A stretch of DNA of 64,000 nucleotides from Intrasporangiaceae bacterium (GTDB lineage Bacteria > Actinomycetota > Actinomycetes > Actinomycetales > Dermatophilaceae). This document shows positions 41,733 to 49,725 of the stretch, one piece after another. The notes under the pieces were generated by a model. That model was not told the origin of the DNA, ran no database searches, and saw only the letters and a list, made by a program, of their open reading frames with translations. How positions within the stretch are numbered: position 1 is the first letter of the stretch; each line of letters starts with the position of its first letter. The DNA lies in contig JAJPIW010000090.1 in the NCBI GenBank assembly GCA_021324575.1, positions 30,586 to 94,585 on the forward strand, in the 5' to 3' direction. A program made the translations under genes and the position numbers.

Positions 41733-44700
41733 GTGAAGCGCATTATTGCCATGACCGGGACCGCAGCCGCGGCCTTGTGTCTCGCCTCTACACCGGGTTG
41801 GGCCGCCGCTCCCACAGTGGCTGCCCCAAGCCTGGTTACCACCACCGGATCCCACGGCCCCGCCGTGGCCAAGAGCAAGACCGGTAGCTACATCGTCGTC
41901 ATGAAGGCTGACCCGCTCGTCCGGTCGGTCAAGCAGAAGGACCTCAACAGCGTGTCCTCCAAGCAGCGCAAAGCGGCCATCCGCAAGACCCATGACCGGG
42001 TCCTCACGACGGCGAGGGTCTCGGCCAGCCGCAAGACCACCGACTACAGCAACGCCCTCAACGGCTTTGCCGTGCGGACCGACCTCGCCGGCGCCCAGCG
42101 GATCGCCAAGGACCCGGCCGTCGCCGTGGTCCTGCCCGACGAGCTGCGCCAGCCGACGTCGCTCGCCGACCACAGCACGCCCGAGTCCTCCAGCGGTGTC
42201 AACGGGCTCAACGCCTTCCTCGGACTGACCGGGAAGGGCGAGGCCTATGCCCGGGGGGTCACCGGTCAAGGCGTCCTGGTGGGCGTCATCGACACCGGCA
42301 TCTGGCCCGAGCACCCGAGCTTCCGCGACAACGGGACCCTTCCGGCGGCGCCGACGTTCGACACGAGCGAGCGCTCGGCGTGCGCCTTCGGCAACACGGC
42401 CTGGAACGCCAACGACAAGCCGTTCACGTGCAACAACAAGCTCGTCGGTGCGCGGGAGTTCCTCGACACCTACAAGGCCAACTCCGGGCTCGAGCCCTAC
42501 GAGTTCGACTCGGCGCGCGACAACGAGGGCCACGGCACCCACACGGCATCAACGGCCGCCGGTGACGCCAACGTCAAGGCGTCCATCTTCGGGGTCAACA
42601 AGGGCGTCGTCTCCGGCATCGCTCCGCGGGCCCAGGTCATCGCCTACAAGGCCCTCGGCGACGGCGGCGGCTACACGTCCGACCTGTCTGCGGCGATCGA
42701 CCAGGCCGTCGCCGACGGCGTCGACGTCATCAACTACTCGATCGGCGGTGGCGCCAACACGGTGAGCGCCGACACGATCTCGTTCCTCTTCGCTGCAGAC
42801 GCGGGCGTCTTCACGGCCGTCTCGGCCGGCAACAGCGGGCCCACCGACAAGACCATCGGTGGCCCGGCCGACGTGCCGTGGGTGACCGCGGTCGGTGCCA
42901 CGACCTACCCGACCTTCTACGAGGGCTCGATCAAGCTCGATGGCGGCCGGACCTACGTGGGCGGGTCGGTGACCAAGAGCTCCCCGAGGGCCGAGTTCGT
43001 CGACGCGGCCAAGGCCGGCCTGTCCGGCGCGACCGGCGCCGACCTCTGCCTGGCGGGCACGCTGGACCCGGCCAAGACCACGGGCAAGATCGTGCTCTGT
43101 GGTCGCGGCAACAACGGCCGCGTCGCGAAGAGCTTCGAGGTCCAACGGGCCGGTGGTGTGGGCATGGTCCTCTACAACCAGGTCGACGTCGACAACATCT
43201 TCACCGACAACTTCTTCGTCCCGACCGTCATGGTGGACAACACCCCGGGCGTCGCGATCCGCAGCTGGGTCAACTCCAAGGTCCACCCCAGAGGCCAGCT
43301 CGTCGCGGGCGGTGTCGGCAAGGCGCCGTTCAAGACGCCGACCGTTGCCTACTTCTCCAGCCGCGGTGAGAACCCGACGGCCGGCGACATCATCAAGCCC
43401 GACATCAGCGCTCCCGGTGTCCAGGTCATGGCGGGCAACACCCCCGCCCCGTCACCTGGGACACAGCCGGCTGGGGAGCTGTTCCAGTCGATCGCGGGCA
43501 CGTCGATGGCGGGTCCGGTCGTTGCTGGCTCCTACGCCCTGCTCAAGCAGGCCCACCCCGACTGGTCGGCGGCGGCGGCGAAGTCCGCGCTCATGACCAC
43601 GGCCGACAAGAACGTCCGTGACTACGACCGGGTCACCAAGGCGGGCCCGTTCGCCATGGGCGCCGGACTGGCCGTCGTCGGCAAGCCGGGCGACAGGGGC
43701 ACGGCGTTCCGGCCGGGCCTGGTCTACGACGCCGGGTTCAACGACTACCTCGGCTTCCTCTGCGCGGAGGGCCCGGAGGCGTTCAGCAACCCGGCCGCCA
43801 CCTGTGCCAGCCTGGCCGCGGCAGGGATCCCGACCACGGCCGCCAACCTCAACTACGCCTCCATCGGTATCGAGGCGCTGCCCGGCAGCCAGACCGTCAC
43901 CCGGACACTCACCAACGTGTCCTCCCGGACGGTCCGGGTCCGCGCCGACGTCTCGGCTCCGGCGGGCTACTCGGTCCAGGCGTCCCCGTCCTGGCTGACC
44001 ATCCCGGCGGGTGCGTCGAAGTCGTTCGACGTGACCATCACCAACTCCGGTGCACCGACGGGTCAGTGGCGCTTCGGCTCGCTCACCTGGAAGGGCGACG
44101 AGTACTCGCTGCGCAGCAGCATCGCGGTCAAGGGCGTCGCCATCGCCGCCCCCACCTCGGTGACGGGCACCGGCACGACCGGCACCGCGTCGGTCGCGGT
44201 CCAGTTCGGCAAGGCGGGCGCCTACACGGCGACGCCGCACGGGCTGGTCCCGGCGGTCGACAACAACGCCACGGTCAGCCAGGACCCGGACCAGACCTAC
44301 CCGAGCGCGGACGACACTCCGGCAGCCGTGGTGCCGGTGCCGTTCACGCTGTCCGGGGTCGACCTGGCCAGGTGGTCACTCGTCCTCCCGGGCGATGACG
44401 ACCTGGACATCTACCTCATCGGGCCGTCGGGAGCGGTCGTCGCCGCGAGCACCAACGGCGGGACCAACGAGCAGATCACGTTGACCAACCCCGCTGACGG
44501 CGCCTACACGATGATCGTGCACGGCTGGGCCGTGGCATCGCCCAGCACCCCCTTCGACCTGCGCAGCTGGCTCGTCCCGAACGCCTCGGGCGGCAGCTTG
44601 CAGGTCACCTCGGGCAGCCCGGTCCAGGCGACCGCGGGCGCGACGAACACGGTCGGCCTGGCGTGGTCGGGTCTCACCGCCGGTACCCAGTACCTCGGCA

Positions 44701-44762
44701 GCCTGACCCACGCCCTCGATGGCACGACCGTGGGCTCGACCGTGGTGTCGGTCACCGGCTGA
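41733..44762 (+). CDS. Secreted subtilisin-type (S8) serine protease
   Basis: About 1009 residues. A signal peptide (KRIIAMTGTAAAALCLASTP, cleavage after WAAA) is followed by an I9-type propeptide (GSYIVVMKADPLVRSVKQKD). The catalytic triad lies at Asp near residue 186 (GVIDTGIWPEHPSF), His near 267 (NEGHGTHTAS) and Ser near 591 (IAGTSMAGPVVAG). A protease-associated insert separates them, and beta-sandwich domains fill the C-terminal 350 residues. GTG 41733 or 41727 is served by GGGAGGAG. The region lacks the genome-typical GTATGCC motif. The promoter candidate TAGATT is at 41627-41632, leaving about 90 nt of leader. Confidence 0.93.
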   Translation: MKRIIAMTGTAAAALCLASTPGWAAAPTVAAPSLVTTTGSHGPAVAKSKTGSYIVVMKADPLVRSVKQKDLNSVSSKQRKAAIRKTHDRVLTTARVSASRKTTDYSNALNGFAVRTDLAGAQRIAKDPAVAVVLPDELRQPTSLADHSTPESSSGVNGLNAFLGLTGKGEAYARGVTGQGVLVGVIDTGIWPEHPSFRDNGTLPAAPTFDTSERSACAFGNTAWNANDKPFTCNNKLVGAREFLDTYKANSGLEPYEFDSARDNEGHGTHTASTAAGDANVKASIFGVNKGVVSGIAPRAQVIAYKALGDGGGYTSDLSAAIDQAVADGVDVINYSIGGGANTVSADTISFLFAADAGVFTAVSAGNSGPTDKTIGGPADVPWVTAVGATTYPTFYEGSIKLDGGRTYVGGSVTKSSPRAEFVDAAKAGLSGATGADLCLAGTLDPAKTTGKIVLCGRGNNGRVAKSFEVQRAGGVGMVLYNQVDVDNIFTDNFFVPTVMVDNTPGVAIRSWVNSKVHPRGQLVAGGVGKAPFKTPTVAYFSSRGENPTAGDIIKPDISAPGVQVMAGNTPAPSPGTQPAGELFQSIAGTSMAGPVVAGSYALLKQAHPDWSAAAAKSALMTTADKNVRDYDRVTKAGPFAMGAGLAVVGKPGDRGTAFRPGLVYDAGFNDYLGFLCAEGPEAFSNPAATCASLAAAGIPTTAANLNYASIGIEALPGSQTVTRTLTNVSSRTVRVRADVSAPAGYSVQASPSWLTIPAGASKSFDVTITNSGAPTGQWRFGSLTWKGDEYSLRSSIAVKGVAIAAPTSVTGTGTTGTASVAVQFGKAGAYTATPHGLVPAVDNNATVSQDPDQTYPSADDTPAAVVPVPFTLSGVDLARWSLVLPGDDDLDIYLIGPSGAVVAASTNGGTNEQITLTNPADGAYTMIVHGWAVASPSTPFDLRSWLVPNASGGSLQVTSGSPVQATAGATNTVGLAWSGLTAGTQYLGSLTHALDGTTVGSTVVSVTG

Positions 44763-44807
44763 TCGACAGCTCACCGGCGACCGGCGGATGCCGTTCGCTC
44801 ACCCCGA

Positions 44808-44836
44808 GGGGGTCCGGCGCGTGGCGCCGGGCCCCC
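44808..44836. terminator. Hairpin between convergent subtilase and lipoprotein genes
   Basis: GGGGGTCCGGCGC (44808-44820) pairs with GCGCCGGGCCCCC (44824-44836) with one G-T wobble and a 3-nt loop. It is followed by TT. Confidence 0.7.
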
Positions 44837-44843
44837 TTCGCGG

Positions 44844-45266
44844 TCAGTGGCTCGGTGTCGAGAGGGTGAGGACGCGCAGCACGACGCCGACCTGGCAGGT
44901 GGTCGACAAGGTGTCGTCGGTATAGCCCGCCACCGTGACCGTGTCGCCGTCTCGTAGCGCCGCGACACCGTCGCCCTGGAGCTCGTAGGCCTGTCCGGCG
45001 ATGGTCATGACCCGGCACGGCTTCTCGACGTCGGAGACGGCCACCGTGCCGGTTGCCGAGATCGGCGTTCCTCGGTCCTTGGCCGGTGGCGGCGTCGTCA
45101 GGCTGGTGGGCAGCTTGGGTGTGCTGCTCGTGGCGGACGGCGGGACCGGGGCCCCCGCTGTGGAAGGGGACCCGGAGCTGGAGGGGCCGGAACCGGTGGT
45201 GCCGCACCCGCCCAGGGCGAGAGCACACACGGCCGCGGACAGCGCGGCATACCGGGAGATCCTCAC
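44844..45266 (-). CDS. Lipoprotein with OB-like domain, function unknown
   Basis: A 140-residue protein. The signal ends in the lipobox LALGGC with Cys21, and a Ser/Thr/Pro linker (about residues 22-65) follows. The mature domain (about 70-140) has TGTVAVSDVEKPCRVMTIAG and ALRDGDTVTVAGYTDD, which fits a small beta barrel. Start GTG 45266. A long antisense ORF in the same region is a shadow. It is divergent from the dehydrogenase operon. Confidence 0.85.
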   Translation of the reverse strand: MRISRYAALSAAVCALALGGCGTTGSGPSSSGSPSTAGAPVPPSATSSTPKLPTSLTTPPPAKDRGTPISATGTVAVSDVEKPCRVMTIAGQAYELQGDGVAALRDGDTVTVAGYTDDTLSTTCQVGVVLRVLTLSTPSH

Positions 45267-45358
45267 ACCCGTGCGACGCCCCCGGACCACCGATCGTTCC
45301 CGGATCAACCCGGTGCGGGGTCCTACCAGCGGACTTCGCCGGTCGGGCGGCATACGGG

Positions 45359-45364
45359 TAGGTT
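45359..45364 (+). promoter_or_regulatory. Candidate -10 box for the 2-oxoacid dehydrogenase operon
   Basis: TAGGTT lies 137 nt before the E1alpha start, in the 234-bp divergent spacer. It is not leaderless; the long leader could hold control elements, but I see no defined one. Confidence 0.4.
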
Positions 45365-45500
45365 GTGCAGTGCAAGGCCTGTGAGCACCGCCATCACCCC
45401 GTGCGGTGGTCCGAGCATCGCCTCCCGCGACGGTGCGGACCGCATCGCCCGGGTGGCTCGAGCCGCCGACCGCAACCCGGCCGGCGGAGAAGGAGTGCCC

Positions 45501-46688
45501 GTGAGCGACATCGACGTCGCAGCGACCGACGCTGTGTCCATAAGTGAGTTCGACCGGCTGACCGCGCCGGTCCCCGCCGTCCAGGACGGCGGCCCGGAGA
45601 TGATCCAGCTCCTGACCCCCGAGGGTCAGCGGGTCCCCAACGCCGACTACGACGCGCTCGTCGCGACCCTTGGCGACGACGAGCTGCGCGGCTTCTACCG
45701 CGACCTGGTCCTCATTCGCCGGGTCGACGCCGAGGCCACAGCCCTCCAGCGCCAGGGCGAGCTCGGCATCTGGGCCTCGCTCCTCGGCCAGGAGGCCGCC
45801 CAGGTCGGCTCCGGCCGCGCGCTCAAGCCACAGGACTACGCCTTCCCGACCTACCGCGAGCACGGCGTCGCCTGGTGCCGCGGGGTCGACCCGCTCAACC
45901 TGCTGGGCCTGTTCCGCGGGGTCAACCACGGTGGCTGGGACCCGAACGAGAAGAACTTCCACCTCTACACGATCGTCATCGGCGCCCAGACGCTGCACGC
46001 CACGGGCTACGCCATGGGCGTCCAGCGCGACGGCGCCGTCGGCACCGGCGACGAGCAGCGCGACACCGCGGTGATCGCCTACTTCGGTGACGGCGCGACG
46101 TCCCAGGGCGACGTGTCCGAGGCCCTCGTCTTCGCCGGGGTGACCAACGCGCCGGTCGTCTTCTTCTGCCAGAACAACCAGTGGGCGATCTCCGAGCCCA
46201 ACGACAAGCAGACCAGAGTCCCGCTCTACCAGCGCGCGAGCGGCTTCGGCTTCCCCGGCATACGCGTCGACGGCAACGACGTCCTGGCCGTGTATGCCGT
46301 GACCCGGGCCGCGCTCGACAGCGCCCGCTCCGGTCAGGGGCCCACCTTCATCGAGGCGTTCACCTACCGGATGGGCGCGCACACGACCTCCGACGACCCG
46401 ACCAAGTACCGCGTCTCGGCCGAGGTCGAGGTGTGGAAGCACCGCGACCCGATCGAGCGGTTCAAGGCATGGCTGGCCCACGAGGGCAAGGCCGACCACG
46501 AGTTCTTCGCCGCCGTCGAGCGTGAGGCCGACGAGCTGGCCGTCCACGTCCGCGAGGGCTGCCTGTCGATGCCCGACCCGGTGGCCACCGAGATGTTCGA
46601 CCACGTCTACGTCGAGTCGCACCCGTTGGTCGCCAAGGAGCGGGCCGAGTTCACGGCATACCAGGCCTCGTTCGAGGGAGCGCACTGA
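45501..46688 (+). CDS. 2-oxoacid dehydrogenase E1 alpha subunit
   Basis: A 395-residue thiamine-diphosphate enzyme subunit. The TPP motif GDGATSQGDVSEALVFAGVT with NNQWAIS is complete, and EHGVAWCRGVDP and RMGAHTTSDDPTKYR fit the heterotetrameric E1. It decarboxylates pyruvate or a branched-chain 2-oxoacid; the sequence does not settle which. GTG 45501 has AAGGAG nearby. It is first in an E1alpha-E1beta-E2 operon. Confidence 0.93.
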   Translation: MSDIDVAATDAVSISEFDRLTAPVPAVQDGGPEMIQLLTPEGQRVPNADYDALVATLGDDELRGFYRDLVLIRRVDAEATALQRQGELGIWASLLGQEAAQVGSGRALKPQDYAFPTYREHGVAWCRGVDPLNLLGLFRGVNHGGWDPNEKNFHLYTIVIGAQTLHATGYAMGVQRDGAVGTGDEQRDTAVIAYFGDGATSQGDVSEALVFAGVTNAPVVFFCQNNQWAISEPNDKQTRVPLYQRASGFGFPGIRVDGNDVLAVYAVTRAALDSARSGQGPTFIEAFTYRMGAHTTSDDPTKYRVSAEVEVWKHRDPIERFKAWLAHEGKADHEFFAAVEREADELAVHVREGCLSMPDPVATEMFDHVYVESHPLVAKERAEFTAYQASFEGAH

Positions 46689-47659
46689 TGGGCGCGACGA
46701 CCATCGCCAAGGGCATCAACAACGGCCTGCGGGCCGCGATGGACAAGGACGCGCGGGTCCTGCTCATGGGCGAGGACATCGGCAAGCTCGGCGGCGTCTT
46801 CCGGGTCACCGAGGGCCTGCAGAAGGACTTCGGCGAGGACCGGGTCATCGACACCCCGCTCGCCGAGGCCGGCATCGTCGGCACCGCGATCGGGATGGCG
46901 CTGCGCGGCTACCGGCCGGTCGTCGAGATCCAGTTCGACGGGTTCGTCTACCCCGCGTTCGACCACATCATCAACCAGGTCGCCAAGATGCACGCCCGAT
47001 CCCTGTCCAAGGTCCGGCTGCCCATGGTCATCCGGATCCCCGTGGGCGGCGGCATCGGCGCGGTCGAGCACCACAGCGAGTCCAACGAGGCCTACTTCAC
47101 CCACACCGCCGGGTTGCGCGTCGTCTGCTGTTCCAACCCCAGCGACGCGTACTGGATGATCCAGCAGGCCATCGAGACCGACGACCCGGTCATCTTCTAC
47201 GAGCCCAAGCGCCGATACTGGGACAAGGGCGAGGTCGCCGAGTCGGCCGACCTCGGGCTCTTCGATGCGCGCGTATGCCGCTCGGGCACCGACGTGACAC
47301 TGCTCGCCTACGGGCCGATGGTCAAGACCTGCCTGCAGGCCGCCGAGGCGGCCGAGGCGGAAGGCAAGTCGCTCGAGGTCATCGATCTGCGCTCGCTGTC
47401 ACCGATCGACGTCCCGACCGTTGTCGAGTCGGTGCGCAAGACCGGCCGCGCCGTCATCGTCCACGAGGCGCCGACCTTCGGCGGCCTCGGCGGTGAGCTC
47501 GCGGCGACGATCGCCGAGGAGTGCTTCTACTCCCTCGAAGCGCCGGTGCTGCGGGTCGGCGGCTACAACATCCCCTACCCGCCGGCCAAGCTCGAGGAGG
47601 AGTTCCTCCCCGACCTCGACCGCGTGCTGGACGCCGTCGACCGCTCCCTCGCCCACTGA
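46688..47659 (+). CDS. 2-oxoacid dehydrogenase E1 beta subunit
   Basis: A 323-residue partner of E1 alpha. Landmarks are LLMGEDIGKLGGVFRVTEGL, DTPLAEAGIVGTAIGMALRG and RIPVGGGIGAVEHHSESNEA; the C-terminal domain starts near VTLLAYGPMVKTCLQAAE. Its ATG overlaps the E1 alpha stop (TGATG). It supplies part of the TPP site and holds the E2 core. Confidence 0.95.
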   Translation: MGATTIAKGINNGLRAAMDKDARVLLMGEDIGKLGGVFRVTEGLQKDFGEDRVIDTPLAEAGIVGTAIGMALRGYRPVVEIQFDGFVYPAFDHIINQVAKMHARSLSKVRLPMVIRIPVGGGIGAVEHHSESNEAYFTHTAGLRVVCCSNPSDAYWMIQQAIETDDPVIFYEPKRRYWDKGEVAESADLGLFDARVCRSGTDVTLLAYGPMVKTCLQAAEAAEAEGKSLEVIDLRSLSPIDVPTVVESVRKTGRAVIVHEAPTFGGLGGELAATIAEECFYSLEAPVLRVGGYNIPYPPAKLEEEFLPDLDRVLDAVDRSLAH

Positions 47660-47688
47660 CGCTCGCCTGCTTGGAGGAACGAAAACCC

Positions 47689-49143
47689 ATGAGTATCAAG
47701 GAGTTCAAGCTCCCCGACCCGGGCGAGGGTCTCACCGAGGCCGAGATCGTCACCTGGAAGGTCAAGGTCGGCGACACCGTGAAGGTCAACGACATCGTCG
47801 TCGAGATCGAGACGGCCAAGTCGCTCGTCGAGCTGCCAGTTCCGTTTGCCGGGCGGGTCGAGGCGATCCTGGCGGCCGAGGGCGAGGAGGTGGCGGTCGG
47901 CAGCCCGATCATCGCCATCTCGACCGACGCCCCCGATGAAATTATCGGGTCCTCGGGGAAGTCCTCTCCTGACCCGACAAGTGTTGTCGGGTCCGGAGGG
48001 AAGTCCTCGGGTGCAGACGGGGGCGAGGAGATCGAAGAAGGCAAGATCGGCGGCACGACGTCGACCGGGCGGACCGCGGTCCTCGTCGGCTACGGCGTCA
48101 AGCAGACCGAAGCCGTCCGCCGCCCCCGTCAGAACTCCGCGCAATCGTCAGCTGACCGACAGCCCGCCACTCCGGACGCTCCCAGCCCGAGCCAGGTTCG
48201 GGCGCTCGCCAAGCCACCGGTCCGCAAGCTGGCCAAGGACCTCGGCATCGACCTGTCGACCTTGGCAGGCTCCGGGACGGGCGGCATCGTCACTCGCACC
48301 GACGTCGAAGCGGCGGCCAACGGGGCGCCGACAGCGCAAGCCGAGGCGCCGGCATACGGCGGAGTCGTTTCCGGCGGACCAGGTATGCCGTTCGCGTCCG
48401 GCTCCCGCGGTTGGGCCCCTGGCTCTGCCAGGGAGACCCGTACCCCGATCAAGGGGGTCCGCAAGGTCACCGCGCAGGCCATGGTCGAGTCGGCGTTCAC
48501 CGCGCCGCACGTCACCGAGTGGGTCACCTGCGACATCACCGCGACGATGGATCTGGTCGACAAGCTCAAGCGGGACAAGGAGTTCCGCGACGTCAAGGTC
48601 ACCCCGCTGCTCGTCCTCGCCAAGGCGATGTGCATCGCGGTCCGGCGCCATCCGGGGATCAACGTCAGCTGGGACGAGGCCGCCCAGGAGATCGTCACCA
48701 AGCACTACGTCAACCTCGGCATCGCCGCGGCGACCCCGCGCGGGCTCATGGTCCCGAACGTCAAGGACGCCGACACCCTTTCGCTGCGCGACCTCGCTGT
48801 CGCCATCGGCGACCTGACGGCGTCGGCTCGCGAGGGCCGCACCCAGCCGCCGGACATGGCCGGCGGCACCATCACGATCACCAACGTGGGCGTCTTCGGC
48901 GTAGACACCGGCACGCCGATCCTCAACAGGGGAGAGGCGGCGATCGTCGCCTTTGGGGCGGTCCGTCGGATGCCGTGGGTCGTCACCGCCGCGGACGGCA
49001 CCGAGACGATCGAGGCCCGGTGGGTCACCCAGCTCGGGATGTCGTTCGACCACCGGATGGTCGACGGTGAGCTGGGCAGCAGGTACCTCGCCGACGTCGC
49101 GGCCATCCTCGCTGACCCCAGCCGGGCGCTCGTCTGGGGCTGA
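47689..49143 (+). CDS. Dihydrolipoyl acyltransferase E2 component, with repeats in its linker
   Basis: A 484-residue acyltransferase. The lipoyl domain has Lys44 in EIETAKSLVELP. The peripheral-subunit-binding domain reads KPPVRKLAKDLGIDLSTLAG, and the catalytic domain has LGMSFDHRMVDG. Between the lipoyl and binding domains the linker has DEIIGSSGKSS and DPTSVVGSGGKSS, encoded by a family C/palindromic repeat, and AQSSADRQP, encoded by a family A repeat. GGAGG lies 11 nt before ATG 47689. The operon has no E3 gene. Confidence 0.93.
   Translation: MSIKEFKLPDPGEGLTEAEIVTWKVKVGDTVKVNDIVVEIETAKSLVELPVPFAGRVEAILAAEGEEVAVGSPIIAISTDAPDEIIGSSGKSSPDPTSVVGSGGKSSGADGGEEIEEGKIGGTTSTGRTAVLVGYGVKQTEAVRRPRQNSAQSSADRQPATPDAPSPSQVRALAKPPVRKLAKDLGIDLSTLAGSGTGGIVTRTDVEAAANGAPTAQAEAPAYGGVVSGGPGMPFASGSRGWAPGSARETRTPIKGVRKVTAQAMVESAFTAPHVTEWVTCDITATMDLVDKLKRDKEFRDVKVTPLLVLAKAMCIAVRRHPGINVSWDEAAQEIVTKHYVNLGIAAATPRGLMVPNVKDADTLSLRDLAVAIGDLTASAREGRTQPPDMAGGTITITNVGVFGVDTGTPILNRGEAAIVAFGAVRRMPWVVTAADGTETIEARWVTQLGMSFDHRMVDGELGSRYLADVAAILADPSRALVWG
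47940..47993. repeat. Family C repeat and palindrome in the E2 linker
   Basis: AATTATCGGGTCCTCGG (47940-47956) matches 25046-25062 exactly. GACCCGACAA (47971-47980) and TTGTCGGGTC (47984-47993) form a 10-bp hairpin. Encoded peptide: two GSSGKSS-like units. Confidence 0.8.
48138..48161 (+). repeat. Family A repeat in the E2 linker
   Basis: CGCGCAATCGTCAGCTGACC then GACA. Its reverse complement differs at one of 24 bases from the cydC copy at 28445. It encodes AQSSADRQP just before the subunit-binding domain. Confidence 0.85.
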
Positions 49144-49152
49144 CCGCGTCAC

Positions 49153-49338
49153 TCAGTGCGTCGGGTCGTCCTCGGCCAGCGCTGCCTTGATGAGGCGCCC
49201 GGCCTTGGGGCCGAAGCCATGCAGGGCGAGCAGCGCCTTCGGGTCGATGCCGCGCAGGTCCTCCAGCCGGCGGTACCCCGCGCCGACGAGAGCACGAGTG
49301 GCGGGCTGGCCGATGGCAGGCGGGAAGTCGTGGTCCAT
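49153..49338 (-). CDS. Small helix-hairpin-helix protein
   Basis: A 61-residue protein: PPAIGQPATRALVGAGYRRL, then DLRGIDPKALLALHGFGPKA and GRLIKAAL. GYRRLEDLRGI with LHGFGPKAG is the helix-hairpin-helix pattern seen in RNA polymerase alpha C-termini and similar small DNA-binding proteins. ATG 49338 is used; 49350 is an in-frame alternative. It converges on the E2 gene. Confidence 0.7.
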   Translation of the reverse strand: MDHDFPPAIGQPATRALVGAGYRRLEDLRGIDPKALLALHGFGPKAGRLIKAALAEDDPTH

Positions 49339-49360
49339 ATGAGCCAGCATGGCCGATCGC

Positions 49361-49669
49361 TCAGCAGGGCAGGTCGCGGGCGACGCTGAGATGACCCGGT
49401 CCGGGCTTGGGCCGACGTGGCTCGCGGACCCCGGCGAGTCCGCCACCCCCGTCGCTACCGTCACCACCGGGGCCGCCGCTGGCCGCCGTGACGAGCATGA
49501 GCCGACGGTGGAAGCGGCCGGGGCGGTACACGGCATACGTGCAGATCCCTTCGGGCCGCAGCCGGACCTGGGCCTCCCACATCGCCTCGGCGGGCTCGGA
49601 CGCGGTGAACGTGGCGCGCGCCCGGCATACACCGTCCCGGTCCCGGGCCTCGACGACATATCTGCGCAT
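49361..49669 (-). CDS. Hypothetical small protein
   Basis: A 102-residue ORF beginning MRRYVVEARDRDGVCRARAT, with RLRPEGICTYAVYRPGRFHR and a Gly/Pro-rich tail. The first 60 residues look like a compact alpha-beta domain; the tail looks disordered. ATG 49669 is the preferred start; 49678 is possible. It is divergent from the next gene, only 56 bp away. Moderate confidence it is real. Confidence 0.5.
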   Translation of the reverse strand: MRRYVVEARDRDGVCRARATFTASEPAEAMWEAQVRLRPEGICTYAVYRPGRFHRRLMLVTAASGGPGGDGSDGGGGLAGVREPRRPKPGPGHLSVARDLPC

Positions 49670-49725
49670 GGTCCTCATCGTGCGCCGCCCCGTGGCGGGG
49701 ATCAAGGGCTGGCAGAGTGTGCGCC

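Noticed and set aside
44844..46685. 613-codon minus-strand ORF
   Set aside because: Most of it lies opposite the E1 alpha gene. Only the last 140 codons, with signal peptide and lipobox, are kept as the lipoprotein.
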